A program made the position numbers and the translations under genes. Under the pieces are notes generated by a model. That model did not search any database. It saw only the letters and a program-made list of their open reading frames with translations, and was not told the origin of the DNA. This document shows, piece after piece, positions 35,346 through 45,834 of a stretch of DNA of 64,000 bases. The stretch comes from Lepidostoma basale. Taxonomy: Eukaryota; Arthropoda; Insecta; Trichoptera; Lepidostomatidae. The DNA lies in NCBI GenBank assembly GCA_022606425.2, contig JAHDVF020000251.1, forward strand, positions 310,001 through 374,000, written 5' to 3'. Position 1 is the stretch's first letter, and every line of letters starts with the position of its first letter.

Positions 35346-36034
35346 ATTATTTAAACATTTAATAATGCCAACGTAAAATATACAATTGATAATTAATAGA
35401 ATAGAAATGAACTATAAAAAACTGTTCTTATACTTATAAAAATGGAAATTTTTATGACCTTTAAACGTTGGTCAAGAAGTACACAACTTGACCCGGACTT
35501 GGCTATTATCCAAATAAGTATGTACTTAACATTTATTTGATCTTTTTTAAAGCATGTTAAACTATTTATTTACTTACTAATATTTAAACAAAATTAGATT
35601 TACATATCGTTATTATGACAGAGTTTATTGTTTTTATTGTATTATGGCCTTGTCAAACAGAACGCGAACTTCTCAGAGAACTACAAACAGGATATAGTGT
35701 ATGAATCCCCTTCATACACTTCACAATGCAAAGGAACTTTCGCAGTTCGCAGCGTTAATTCGCAATGTCTTAGAGCACAGATTTCTGGCGTTTGAGCTCA
35801 AATGGATATTATAAATATCATCTTGACTAAAAATATATAATTTTCAAGACAGAAAACGGGATGCAATAGCTGCCTTTATATATTTGCTGATGCGTATGAA
35901 AGTAATCCTTTTTCAGAATCGGAAGCCATTACAACACAATGTCACAAAAAATAGCGAAAGCAAACTGCCGCATTCTATGTGACATCTACTCAAGCAGCGC
36001 GCTGCGAAAAAAAATCGCGTTCTAATTTATTTTT
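35346..36034. other. Interval with possible short-inverted-repeat element
   Basis: AGAACGCGA near 35660 and TCGCGTTCT near 36015 could be ends of a MITE of about 370 bp, but the match is too short to call. Confidence 0.25.
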
Positions 36035-36330
36035 TCTTGAACCTCTTCTTCTTTTTATTCACCATTCTTCCCTCCACTGCTGGATTTAGACGTTTCCAAT
36101 TTTTCTCCATTCGTCCCTTTCTTTTGTCGTTCCGCACCCAAGTCGTTCTAGCTATTCGGGCAATGTTGTCAGTCCATGTTTTAGGTGGCATCCAGACACT
36201 CCTTTTCTTTGTCCAAGAACTCTATTGAAGTATTCTGGATGTCCATCTGGTACTGCCATGTCTGGCTATATGTGCAACCCATTGTCTTTTCAATTTTGCT
36301 GTACGATCCATGATGTCGGCAACTTTGGTT
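36035..36330 (-). mobile_element. LINE 3' fragment with (GAA)n tail
   Basis: Minus-strand sequence reads as a LINE C-terminal block (NGLHIARHGSTRWTSRILQ-like order, broken) and ends at AAGAAGAAG. The plus strand shows GTCTTTTCAATTTTGCTG and CACCCAAGTCGTTCTAGC. Confidence 0.45.
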
Positions 36331-37111
36331 CGGTGTCTAATTTCATGAATATTGATGTAAAACTCAATATTAAATAATAAACGTCTGTTTTCAAAAAGTT
36401 TTTTTATAATTTATTTGATTAATTTGATAATGACTTAACATGTCATTCCTATAAAATATAATAAAATCGACGTTTTCATTCGTATTAATCAATTCGGGTT
36501 CTGTTAGGCGAGGCCTTAAAACTTGGATGTTATCTGTGTGAGTCAAACAGGAAATCTGTTGATGCATCGTCTGGACTTGTTGAACTTGAACATATAGGAG
36601 AGGCTCGCAAAGATAAACCGTATCAATGGTTGTAGCACTCGAAACGTGCACGACCAGTCAAACCTGACGGCGAGACGGCTGCTGTCGGAGTCAAACCAAA
36701 TGTCGGCACTTGACCATGAATTCGCGTCCTCCCGCTCCCCAACGCTCACCAAATGTTACATAAGTGATTGTAGCTGATGTAAAACATGTATATTAAATTG
36801 TAATTAGTTAGAACATTTATTTAATAATAAATTTTTAGTAATTTTCTGGCTTAAACATTTTTAAAATACGAAAAAATACATACCCAAAAACGAGGAAGTA
36901 ATATTTTGATGATATTGAGCGTTTTTGTGAAGATTTATTTAATATATGAGAATGATATATTTCCCCTTGGTATTTTTTTAAAGTACATATTTCCCCTATA
37001 CTCGTATACTTGATTATATAGTATTATAACATATAATATAAATTATATCACATATCATCAATATACAATTATATAATTACTACTTTTATATAATTGTTCA
37101 AGAAACAAAAA
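36331..37111. other. AT-rich interval with fold-back-like ends
   Basis: AAACGTCTGTTTTCAAAAAG at 36380 and AACATGTCATTCCTATAAAA at 36437 recur at 47340 and 63555-63600, suggesting decayed Penelope-like terminal sequence. No gene. Confidence 0.3.
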
Positions 37112-37625
37112 AAACTAACTAACTAACCATCTCGCCCGTCTCCCCGAAGGGGTAGGCAGAAATAATGGACTGCCACACTTTTCTTTCCTGACATATTTCT
37201 CTCGATTCCTCAGCATTCTTACATCGTGTCATGCACGCGCGTCGATTTCTCTGACTCCTCACATGGCCGACATTCAATATTTGATTTATTTGATCGTGCC
37301 ACGTTTTCCTCGGCCTTCCTGTATTTCTGGTTCCATTTACGTCGTTAACATATATTTTTTACCATTCTTTCTTCATTCATTCATTCCATATGTCCAAACC
37401 ATCATAATGATCCTTTCATTATTTTGTTCATTACACCATCATTCGCACCGCATTCACTTCTTATATTTTCATTCTACACCCTATCATACACAGAGTATCC
37501 ACACATTGGTGTAAGAGATCTCATTTCTACTGCATTTATTCTACTTTCATCCTTCTTTTGCCGGTTTCATACTTCGCTTCCATACATAAGGGTCGGTAGA
37601 AGAACACCATTGTGGACTGCAAGAA
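37112..37625 (-). mobile_element. LINE-A 3' fragment, about 510 bp
   Basis: Starts at the (TAAC)n tail and UUCG hairpin and runs upstream through the WFGHMER and MRSL regions to the VHNGV region (ACAATGGTGTTCT on the minus strand). Several frameshifts. Confidence 0.75.
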
Positions 37626-38300
37626 ACAAGAAAAAAGAAGAACAAGAAACAAGAAATTACTAATAAACAGGTTTCCAATAATCCAGCAATTTACCATTTC
37701 AATAGTGTTTTTCAAACAATAATAGTAGCCACAACAGTTGAACCTCCGCATACCAGAAAATTCAAGGAGTCCAAGAGCACAATTATTTAAAATGATTTGA
37801 AAAAATATCTTAAAGAAATATCTATAACATTTAGGAACAATGTGTCTAGCTATGTGTTTTTAATGGCTACATGCGTCAATTCCATTATCGATAGTTACAA
37901 CCTGCATAACCAACCTGCCTGGTGATACCAACGGAGAGAGCGATTAAATCATTGTGTTAAGTTTCATCAGAAATTGAATTTTTAAATTTGGGTGCATTTC
38001 AGCATCGCCAGAAATAATTTCATCAATGGTGTAACAAATATTTTTATTTTTGGTCCAATTCATTTGTGTAAAAAATGACACCTAAATAAAAAACCTACTC
38101 AAATATATATGTAGATCAGTACTTTTTATAACAGGATTTCCTAGTTAAGACTACTTTTGAACATTCATTTATAATTTTATATATCATTATATATACAAAC
38201 CGTACGTAATGCAAAAAAAAGTGAAAGTTGATCAAGCAAAAATAAATTATAAAACATAATATGAACAAAGAATGAATAACATATAATGAAAGGATAATTA
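37626..38300. other. AT-rich interval, nothing recognised
   Basis: No gene or element end recognised. Confidence 0.4.
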
Positions 38301-38600
38301 AAATGGATTAGGACACATGGAATGGTGAGAGAAAAAACAAAGGTCACTGACATCATCCACCGGGTGGCGACTTTAAAATGGCAATGGGCGGGTCACGTAG
38401 CCAGAAGCCCAGATGAAAAGTGGACAAGAAGACTGCTGGCTTGGAGACCGTGGACGGCGAAGACAAGTGCAGGGCGACCGCAACTACGATGGAAGGATGA
38501 TCTAAACAGACACGTCGGAATAACCTGGATGCAGTCTGCACAGGACAGAATGACATGGAAGCAAATGGAGGAGGCCTTTGTCCAGGAGTGGACGGGAATA
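38301..38600 (+). mobile_element. LINE-G 3' fragment (non-LTR C-terminus)
   Basis: An open frame from 38322 reads MVREKTKVTDIIHRVATLKW, QWAGHVARSPDEKWTRRLLA, GRPQLRWKDDLNRH and TWKQMEEAFVQEWTG. This is a complete C-terminal block of an RTE/R1-like LINE, distinct in sequence from LINE-A and LINE-E. It runs directly into a LINE-A fragment (INDVTGNIIRERPRKTW), so two LINEs are fused in one open frame. Confidence 0.7.
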
Positions 38601-38818
38601 TACATAAACGACGTTACTGGAAATATAATAAGAGAAAGACCGAGGAAAACGTGGCATAATCAAATATCAAATGTCAATATTAACATGCGTGCATGACACG
38701 ATGTATGAATGTTGAGGATTATACAGCAGTATGTTAGCAAAGAACAATGTGGCGGTCCATTCTTTCTCCCTGACCATTCGGAGAGACGGCATGATGGTTA
38801 GTTTAGTTATGAACAAAT
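38601..38818 (+). mobile_element. LINE-A 3' end fused to LINE-G
   Basis: AACGACGTTACTGGAAATAT, ACCGAGGAAAACGTGGCATA and the terminal ATTCGGAGAGACGGCATGATGG-like block with TTAGTTTAG are LINE-A, slightly degraded at the hairpin. Confidence 0.7.
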
Positions 38819-39111
38819 AAATTCAGTGAAGAAAATTTAATATGAATACATTAAACTTACTGAGGAGGAAAATGAAAAAAATCTAATAGAGAGAACTTAA
38901 ATAGATTTTGTCAAGGAAATGGGCATACTGGGTTGGCGGAGGGCCAGCGGGGAACAGCCGGGCCAGTTGACGAATTTAAACTGCCATAATGTTAGGATAC
39001 GAATAATCATATGCTCTTTGAATACGCCGAGTATCATCTCTAGACAATAATATTGGCTTTTACATTAAGCAATATAACAATCCATGCTTAGAATAAAAAT
39101 AAACATTATTT

Positions 39112-39625
39112 AACTAACTAACTAACTAACTAACCATCACGCCGTTTCCCCGAAGGGGTAGGCAGAAAGAATGGACTGCCACACTTTTCTTTCCTGACAT
39201 ATTTCTCTCGCTTCCTCAACATTCATATATCGTGTCGCACACGCGCATCGATTTCTCTAACTTCTCACATGGCCGACATTCAATATTTGATTTATCTGAT
39301 CGTGCCACGTTTTCCTCGGTCTTCCTCTATTTCTGGTTCCATTTACATCGTTAACATATAATTTTTTTAGCATTCTTTCTTCATTCATTCTTTCCATATG
39401 TCCAAACCATCTTAATGATCCTTTCATTATTTTGTTCATAACACCATCATTCGCACCGCATTCACTTCTAATATTTTCATTCGACACTCTCTCATACACA
39501 GAGTATCCATACATTCGTCTAAGAGATCTCATTTGTACTGCATTTATTCTACTTTCATCCTTCTTTTGCCAGTTCCATGCTTCGCTTCCATACATAAGGA
39601 TCGGTAGAAGAACACCATATTAAAG
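39112..39625 (-). mobile_element. LINE-A 3' fragment, best-preserved reading frame
   Basis: A 112-codon minus-strand frame is open: MYGSEAWNWQKKDESRIN, AVQMRSLRRMYGYSVYERV, NKIMKGSLRWFGHMERMNE and NRGRPRKTWHDQINQIL. It then goes out of frame before the SAYPFGETA end. The 3' end has five TAAC units and an intact CCCC-TTCG-GGGG hairpin. Confidence 0.8.
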
Positions 39626-39667
39626 ACACCGTCTACAACTTCACAATTACATTTTTTTTTCAAAATA

Positions 39668-39927
39668 TGTTTAAATAACACTTATATTAAAAAAAATTAA
39701 TTACATAGACATGTTTCGGACAACCAGTCATTCTTCAGTGATACCTACATATTATAAAGATACATGTTTAAAATATTATAAAATCTTTTTAACATCTGTC
39801 AGATCATGTGAACAATTCTATAATTTTTTTAATGTGTATCTTTATAATTTGTATCACTGGAGGACTGGTTGTCCGAAACACGTCAATGTTATTTTAATTG
39901 TTTTAATGTAAGTGTTGTTTAAACAAA
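39668..39927. repeat. Fold-back module with hammerhead-like cores
   Basis: AACACTTATATTAAAA to GGACAACCAGTC on the left is repeated inverted on the right (GACTGGTTGTCC to TAAGTGTTGTTT). Each arm contains a hammerhead-like core; the left one is listed separately. This arrangement resembles terminal repeats of Penelope-like elements. Confidence 0.6.
39708..39738 (-). ncRNA. Hammerhead-ribozyme-like core (canonical boxes)
   Basis: On the minus strand CTGAAGA (box I, CUGANGA), a short stem-loop with GAC/GTC, GAAA (box II), then CATGT and C give the order box I, stem II, box II, two-pair stem III (AC/GU), cleavage-site C. Stem II is only about three pairs. Activity is unproven. Confidence 0.45.
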
Positions 39928-40114
39928 GTACATAAAAAGGAAAAGAGTATTTATTATTATTATTCGATTTCATTTTTTGTTGTGAAACCATATTTAAATA
40001 AATGATGGCCGAGGCAAGGAAAATGCCTCCGCGTGTGATGTTATTGAAACTATTTCATTTCATTTAATTACAAAAAGATCACAAATATTACAGATGCCCC
40101 ACCGTCTACAACTT

Positions 40115-40520
40115 CACAATTAAATTTTTTTTTCAAAATATTTTTTTTTTAAAAAGGCAAAAAGACTACGCATTAGAAATAACAATCTAAATAATGGTAT
40201 TACATCCCTGAGGCAATTTACTATCACGAAATATGTCGACCTTCGAGGCGACCAGATTAAGCAATGATATTGCTCTACCCACAGGCATAACCGTTGGCAG
40301 GTTGGTTCTAAAGCGTTGCAAATTAAACAATCTGTGCTGTCTTTGACGAAGGTAATTATCAGGGACAAATAGACCTAAATCACCTACATCACTATAACAA
40401 TCGGCACTCCTGGAAACGACGCACAAGTCAGCCAAACCTTCCACCACAGTAGCAAAAGAAATAAGCGAGATGAGACCCAATATAGGGTCATCGCCATAGT
40501 ATATAAAATTAGATTGCATT
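40115..40520 (-). mobile_element. LINE-F 3' fragment
   Basis: A 110-codon minus-strand frame reads MQSNFIYYGDDPILG, GLADLCVVSRSADC, RQHRLFNLQRFRTNLPTVM and PVGRAISLLNLVASKVDIF. This is the C-terminal tail of a non-LTR element, matching 20836-21130. Confidence 0.6.
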
Positions 40521-40859
40521 TACAAGTAGAAAAATAAAAGATGACACTTCATTTATTTAAAAAAATCATATTTAGCATGCCCGTCATCCTAATAATAAAA
40601 CAAAAGTTTATATATATAAAAGAAAGTGAATTAAATCTGGAGACAGATTAATTGATATCTGAAAAGGATTGTGCGAATAAAGGGAACAAATCGAAAATAG
40701 GGCTTGAAATGTGAAATTATATAGAAACTTGTTAATGTGAAAAAGAAAATATTGAAAATATCTTTGTTAAATAAATTGTTTTTTTAATAAAGTGTTTATG
40801 TGTGTATACAATAAAAAAAAATAATCTGATTGCGTATATTGATATATTTATATAATATA
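40521..40859. other. AT-rich interval, nothing recognised
   Basis: No features recognised. Confidence 0.4.
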
Positions 40860-41315
40860 TTTAACTAACTAACTAACTAACCATCACGCCGTTTCCCCGA
40901 AGGGGTAGGCAGAAAGAATGGACTGCCACACCTTTCTTTCCTGACATATTTCTCTCGCTTCCTCAACATTCATACATCGTGTCATGCACGCGTCGATTTC
41001 TCTGACTCCTCACATGGCCGACATTCAATATTTGATTTATTTGATCGTGCCACGTTTTCCTCGGTCTTCCTCTATTTCTGGTTCCATTTACATCATTAAC
41101 ATATAATTTTATTTACCATTCTTTCTTCATTCATTCTTTCCTTATGTCCAAACCATCTTAATGATCCTTTCATTATTTTGTTCATGACACCATCATTCGC
41201 ACCGCATTCACTTCTTATATTTTCATTCGACACTCTATCATACACAGAATATCCACACATTCGTCTAAGAGATCTCATTTCTACTGCATTTATTCTACTT
41301 TCATCCTTCCTTTGC
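40860..41315 (-). mobile_element. LINE-A 3' fragment
   Basis: Minus-strand frame has MRSLRRMCGYSVYDRV and KIMKGSLRWFGHKERMNEE. The 3' end has (TAAC)n and the UUCG hairpin; the 5' end stops at 41315, exactly where the 145-bp inverted repeat begins. Confidence 0.8.
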
Positions 41316-41460
41316 CAAATAGATGTTACATGTTCGATCGGAATATACGAGTAGATTACTAAGTTTGATTCATATAAAAATGAGATTATTCCCATTTTTC
41401 ATATCTAAAATGTTATATCAATGTTCACTATTGCATGTGTTGTTATCGATCCAGGTGAGA
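41316..41460. repeat. 145-bp inverted repeat, left arm
   Basis: It matches 43140-43284 in inverse orientation with three mismatches by eye. Starts CAAATAGATGTTACATG and ends GATCCAGGTGAGA, immediately next to the mariner. Confidence 0.9.
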
Positions 41461-41462
41461 TA

Positions 41463-42777
41463 CGAGGTCTGTTCAAAAAGTATCGCGAATTTTATATTTT
41501 TTCAAAAAGTATTTATTTATTCATGAATATCTATTTTGTCCCCTTCAAAGTAATTCCCCTCGGATATAATACATTTATGCCAACGTTTTTTCCAATCCTC
41601 GAAGCACTTAAAAAAATCATTTTTTTGTGATCTTGTTCAGCTCCTCCTTCGATGCCGTCTTTATCTCCTCAATCGTGGCGTAGCGTCGTCCTTTCATGGG
41701 CCTCTTCAGTTTTGGAAACAGGAAAAAGTCACAGGGGGCAGGTCTGGGGAATACGGTGGCTGCGGCACCATTACTGTGTTGTTTTTGGCCAAATATTCGC
41801 GCACAAGCAACGATGTGTGAGCAGGGGCGTTATCATGGTGCAAAAGCCAGTTTTTGTTCTTCCACAAATCCGGGCGTTTCTGGCAGATTGCTTCTCGCAA
41901 ATTGCGCATAACTTGCAGGTAATATTCCTTATTGACCGTACTACCCTGTGGCAAGAACTCATGATGCACCACGCCCCTGCAATCGAAGAAAACTGTCAGC
42001 AAAACCTTCACGTTCGACCGAACTTGGCGCGCTTTTTTTGGTCTTGGCTCATGCGGCAGCTTCCATTGGGATGATTGAGCTTTGGTTTCCACGTCATAAC
42101 CATAAACCCATGATTCGTCACCAGTTATGACCCTCTGGAGCACATTTGGGTCGTCACGGACCGAGTCAACATCTCCTGAGCAATGTTAACGCGATGCTGT
42201 TTTTGGTCGAAATTGAGCAATTTTGGCACGAATTTCGCGGCGACCCGACTCATGCCCAAATCATTGGTTAAAATCGAATGGCACGAACCAATCGATATGT
42301 TTAGGTCCTCAGCAACTTCTCTAACGGTGATTCGACGATTGGCTAATACTATTTTCTTCACTTTATCAATGTTTTCGTCTGTTGTTGACGTGTTCGGGCG
42401 TCCGGCACGCTCTTCGTCGTTCATATCTTCTCGGCCCTCTGAGAACATTTTGTACCACCGATAAACGTTGCTTTGGTCCAAGGTAGCTTCACCATATGCC
42501 ACAGTCAACATTCGAAATGCGTCCGCGCACTTTATTTTGTTTTTCACACAAAATTTGATACAGATTCTTTGATCCATTTTTGGGAATAGGCAAAAATCGA
42601 AGACGAGCCAAAACACATCCAAGCAAAACAGCTGTCAAAAATTAACTAAACATTCAAAATGGCCGACCTTGTCAGCATAAGTAAGGGACATGAGTACCAA
42701 CATAACGCTACAAAAAAATCAAATATACGTAGCCAGCGGAAATTCAAAATTCGCGATACTTTTTGAACTCACAATTG
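41463..42777 (-). mobile_element. Mariner DNA transposon, second copy
   Basis: Inverted ends share GTTCAAAAAGTATCGCGAAT, with outermost bases decayed on the right. TA lies at 41461-41462 and 42778-42779. Length is about 1.3 kb, normal for mariner. Confidence 0.8.
41517..42577 (-). pseudogene. Mariner transposase (DD34D), frameshifted
   Basis: The protein begins MDQRICIKFCVKNKIK at 42577, then VYRWYKMFSEGREDM and the linker RAGRPNTSTTDENI, and a second HTH (ITVREVAEDLNISIGSCHSI). A frameshift near 42150 breaks MLTRSV from LQRVITGDESWVYGYD, which carries the first catalytic Asp. WLLHHDNAPAHTS has the second. The third lies in APCDFFLFPKLK, but only after another one-base shift near 41730. A further shift in an A-run near 41630 precedes KCFEDWKKRWHKCI, and the stop is at 41517. 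All domains are present in order and full length, so the gene decayed by small indels. Such proteins are related to the transposase half of vertebrate SETMAR. Confidence 0.85.
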
Positions 42778-42779
42778 TA

Positions 42780-43139
42780 TATTATATATCTCAGTACTTG
42801 CTTGGTGTGAATACCATGATCTATTATAATATTGAATGCATACTATTTTGAATTTATACTTAGATTTATCTCGCAGTGACACTTCCTATAAAATATGATT
42901 GGCGGTTTGAACAAACTGCCGATATTAAAAAATATATATAAAAGTGAATGTAATGTGTACCCGAGATCACACGTCATGAAAAGTTCACTGTAATTAATCA
43001 GTATATTTTACAGAGACATTTGCACGCTATACTCGCTTACCTAATGACATTATAATGCTTTGATAAGTATTACGTAGGCGTGTGATACCAGCATAATACC
43101 CGACGATCTGAATGATTTTATCATCAAAACTTCATCCTC
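42780..43139. other. Spacer inside the inverted-repeat structure
   Basis: AT-rich; GTGACACTTCCTATAAAATA at about 42877 resembles fold-back-family sequence at 36440. No coding potential. Confidence 0.35.
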
Positions 43140-43284
43140 TCTCACCTGGATCGATAACAACACATGCAATAGTGAACATTGATGTAACATTTTAGATGTG
43201 AAAAATGGGAATAATCTCATTTTTATATGAATCAAGCTTAGTAATCTACTCGTATATTCCGATCGAACATGTAACATCTATTTG
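43140..43284. repeat. 145-bp inverted repeat, right arm
   Basis: Inverse copy of 41316-41460, about 98% identical by eye, without the neighbouring LINE-A. Confidence 0.9.
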
Positions 43285-43479
43285 TCTCACGACGATGACG
43301 TACTGATTGATACAAAATTGTACTTGAGACCATTTTGTGATTTTTTTGACAGAAATGATGTACATTTTATGTTATCATCGACACAGTATCAAGTACACAA
43401 TATAGTAAGTAGTTACCGTATGATAGATTAACAGATGTCAGATTATCGGCCTGAGGAACCTATTGAGGGAATCATCATC

Positions 43480-43735
43480 TTCTTCTTCTTAGCGTCCTTG
43501 TAGCCTGTTTTTAAAGAGGAATTGGCCTCCTGCGATATCGACTCCCAGCTGTCGATTCATCTCTTTGGTGGTCTGCCCGGGGGTCGTCTACAGTCGGGGC
43601 TGGCCGTTCAACACAATGAAGGGGAGTCTGGGTGGATCCATTCACTTCATGTGTGCATACCAGTATCTTCTCCTTTGCCTTCCCCACCTAACGACATTCT
43701 TGATCTCGCATATCTCCCTTATCCTTGAATTCCTC
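43480..43735 (-). mobile_element. LINE 3' fragment with (GAA)n tail
   Basis: Plus strand starts TCTTCTTCTTAGCGTCC and contains GGCCTCCTGCGATATCGAC, GGTCTGCCCGGGGGTCG and CACCTAACGACATTCTTG, the antisense of a LINE C-terminal block. Fragmented frames only. Confidence 0.5.
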
Positions 43736-44754
43736 TTGCAGTGTCTTGAAATCATAAGATTTAAAAAATCTGACATTACCATCATAATTTCGGACAAAAA
43801 TTCACACGAGGGTTTATGGCTCTCAAGTACATAAAAAAGTATTTATCACAAAATTCCACAGTGCAAAATCATCAACACATAAAGAATAAGGAAATGATAT
43901 AAAATAATTTATATACAAATGACCAAATAAATGTTTATGTTTGGAATTAAATTTATTAATAAAAGTTCATTATAAAACATACTTTTTTAATAATAAATTT
44001 TGTCTTTTTTCTCGACGACTTTCGATGGAAATTCGTTTGAGTGTATTTTACTTACGTATAATAAAACAACATATAAACAAAAAGCTACCGAATTTATAAT
44101 GCGAATCATTGCGTATAAAATAAATATAACCCGAATGTCTTATGTTAAAAGAATCACAGCAAAGGTTAAAGGTAGGGGATGGCATGCATAGAAGTTATAA
44201 AGATAGTCATTGTCAATATTGAGATTGCCAAAGTATAGTTCCGATCGGGTAAACCTTTTCTTTGTAGATAGTCCTAACCTAACCTAATAGTGACCCAACC
44301 GTACCTTTAGTAGAGCTCTCGTGCAAATAGCAAATTACGAAAGAGGCGAATCAGTAAGTGCAATAAAGGCGTGAACCGAGGATGATATAAAACAAGTGTC
44401 GCGGTTTCGAATAAACTCCGAGCTAAGGTCAAAATAACCTTTGAAATGACGGGTACCGAAATAGAACGAGTCCATTTTACCTCGATAGCGAAGTTTGAAG
44501 TAAGAGTGTTAAAAAAAAATGTCAGGGACACAAACCGCAATATATATGCTTTTCATTTAATCCATTTCGTGAACATACGTGTATATTTCCTCTAGAATAA
44601 TGGTTACATCATTTAACATAAAAAATGCAACAAAATTACGAAAATACTTATACAAATAATATGTATCTTGAAATTGATTAAGAATTAATGTCGTAAATAG
44701 AAATATATTTGTAGAAGTCCGTTATAAATAATAAGTATAATTATTATTATTATT
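43736..44754. other. Interval without recognised gene
   Basis: 44273-44287 is exactly three CCTAA units, the insect telomere repeat. A 63-codon frame at 44000 and a 77-codon frame at 44307 have no family resemblance. Confidence 0.4.
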
Positions 44755-44760
44755 TTACAA

Positions 44761-44900
44761 TATATACTTAGTTTTATTCCAAAATGTGACTGGTTTCGGC
44801 AGCTCGCTGCCATTTTCTGGGATATCTTCACCAGAAGACAGCAGCGAGCAGCGGACGCCGGTCGAAATTAAAGAACAAGTGGAATAAAAAACTAAATATG
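44761..44900. repeat. Fold-back module with degenerate hammerhead-like cores
   Basis: Left (minus): CAGAAAAT, stem II GGCAG/CTGCC with CGAG loop, GAAA, CCAGTC. Right (plus): CAGAAGA, AGCAGCGAGCAGC and GCCGGTC. Both lie in inverted arms ending AAAACTAAGTATATA-like sequence. Box I has A for U at one position and is degenerate. Confidence 0.45.
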
Positions 44901-45118
44901 TATTATAAAAGTATCATAATTCAACTTTAATTTAATACTGAATGTAAAGGATTCGAGTCGTGTCTAGGAACAAACCCAAGTCTCTAATATCAGGATGCAA
45001 GAGTTCGTTGTATACTCGTAGTTAGTTCCTCACAACCATCACAAAGATTTAATCTTCAAGACTATTATATTATAAAATTAACCAATAGCATGTACCTATA
45101 GAAGTGTGCATTAAACAT

Positions 45119-45286
45119 ACAATTAACTGTTAAATTTACAACACTGTTATAATATAACATTTTTATAATGCGCTTTGAGAATGTCGCGATAGCTGTTTCG
45201 CCATCAGCTGTTACAAACAACTCTCCAAAAGTGTATAATAAATACATGTGATATTAAAACAGTATCGTAAATTTAACAGTTAATAA
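45119..45286. repeat. Decayed fold-back module of the 50.7-kb family
   Basis: The left arm AATTAACTGTTAAATTTAC and right arm GTAAATTTAACAGTTAAT are inverse copies. The minus strand contains CTGATGGCGAAACAGC and TATCGCGACA, where stem II of the hammerhead-like core has been lost. Confidence 0.5.
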
Positions 45287-45366
45287 TGTTGAATCATCAT
45301 AGTGTTTCGGCCAAAACAATAGAATATTTAATTCATCATACTATTTTGCTACATTGCTCGTATATT

Positions 45367-45523
45367 ATGTAAGGGTCCAATTCCCGACGATGGCAGTGTA
45401 ATTGTCATACTGTCTTTGATCTGATGTTGAATTCACGTGATAATAAAATGGTGATAGATTAGATGCCTATCTCATGTCATGAGAATCAATAGCTGAAAAG
45501 TTGTATAAAGTAATTCCTTTCAA
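45367..45523 (+). mobile_element. tRNA-derived SINE, 5'-truncated
   Basis: Begins near the B box (GTCCAATTCCCGACG) and continues with GATGGCAGTGTAATTGTC and the shared SINE body. Confidence 0.65.
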
Positions 45524-45549
45524 ATAACGTGATGTATACAAAAGTAGAA

Positions 45550-45640
45550 ATTAATGGCCCAAGTGATATCCTGAGAACCAGCAAAAATGTTACACTTTGC
45601 TGCAAAACAATCCCATGGATTGAAACTAGCGAAGAAGAAT
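45550..45640 (+). repeat. LINE-B 3'-end-related fragment
   Basis: AAGTGATATCCTGAGAACC then GCTGCAAAACAATCCCATGG matches the order seen at 6845 and 56300. Confidence 0.5.
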
Positions 45641-45834
45641 TATATAAGGGAAACATATGAAATATTAAATAACATATAACACTTGATGAATCTAATATCA
45701 TATTTCAGCGAAATCATTAACACTACATCACAGATTTGTATCTCCTTAAGCAGCCCTAAGACACGTAGGGTTCACAATTGTAAAGATAATTTCATAGGTT
45801 TTTAAAAGCATTATATAGTGAATGGAGCTCTAAA

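Noticed and set aside
35660..36020. MITE bounded by AGAACGCGA and TCGCGTTCT
   Set aside because: The inverted match is about nine bases, too short without a target duplication.
41652..42074. 140-codon plus-strand frame
   Set aside because: Antisense shadow of the mariner transposase.
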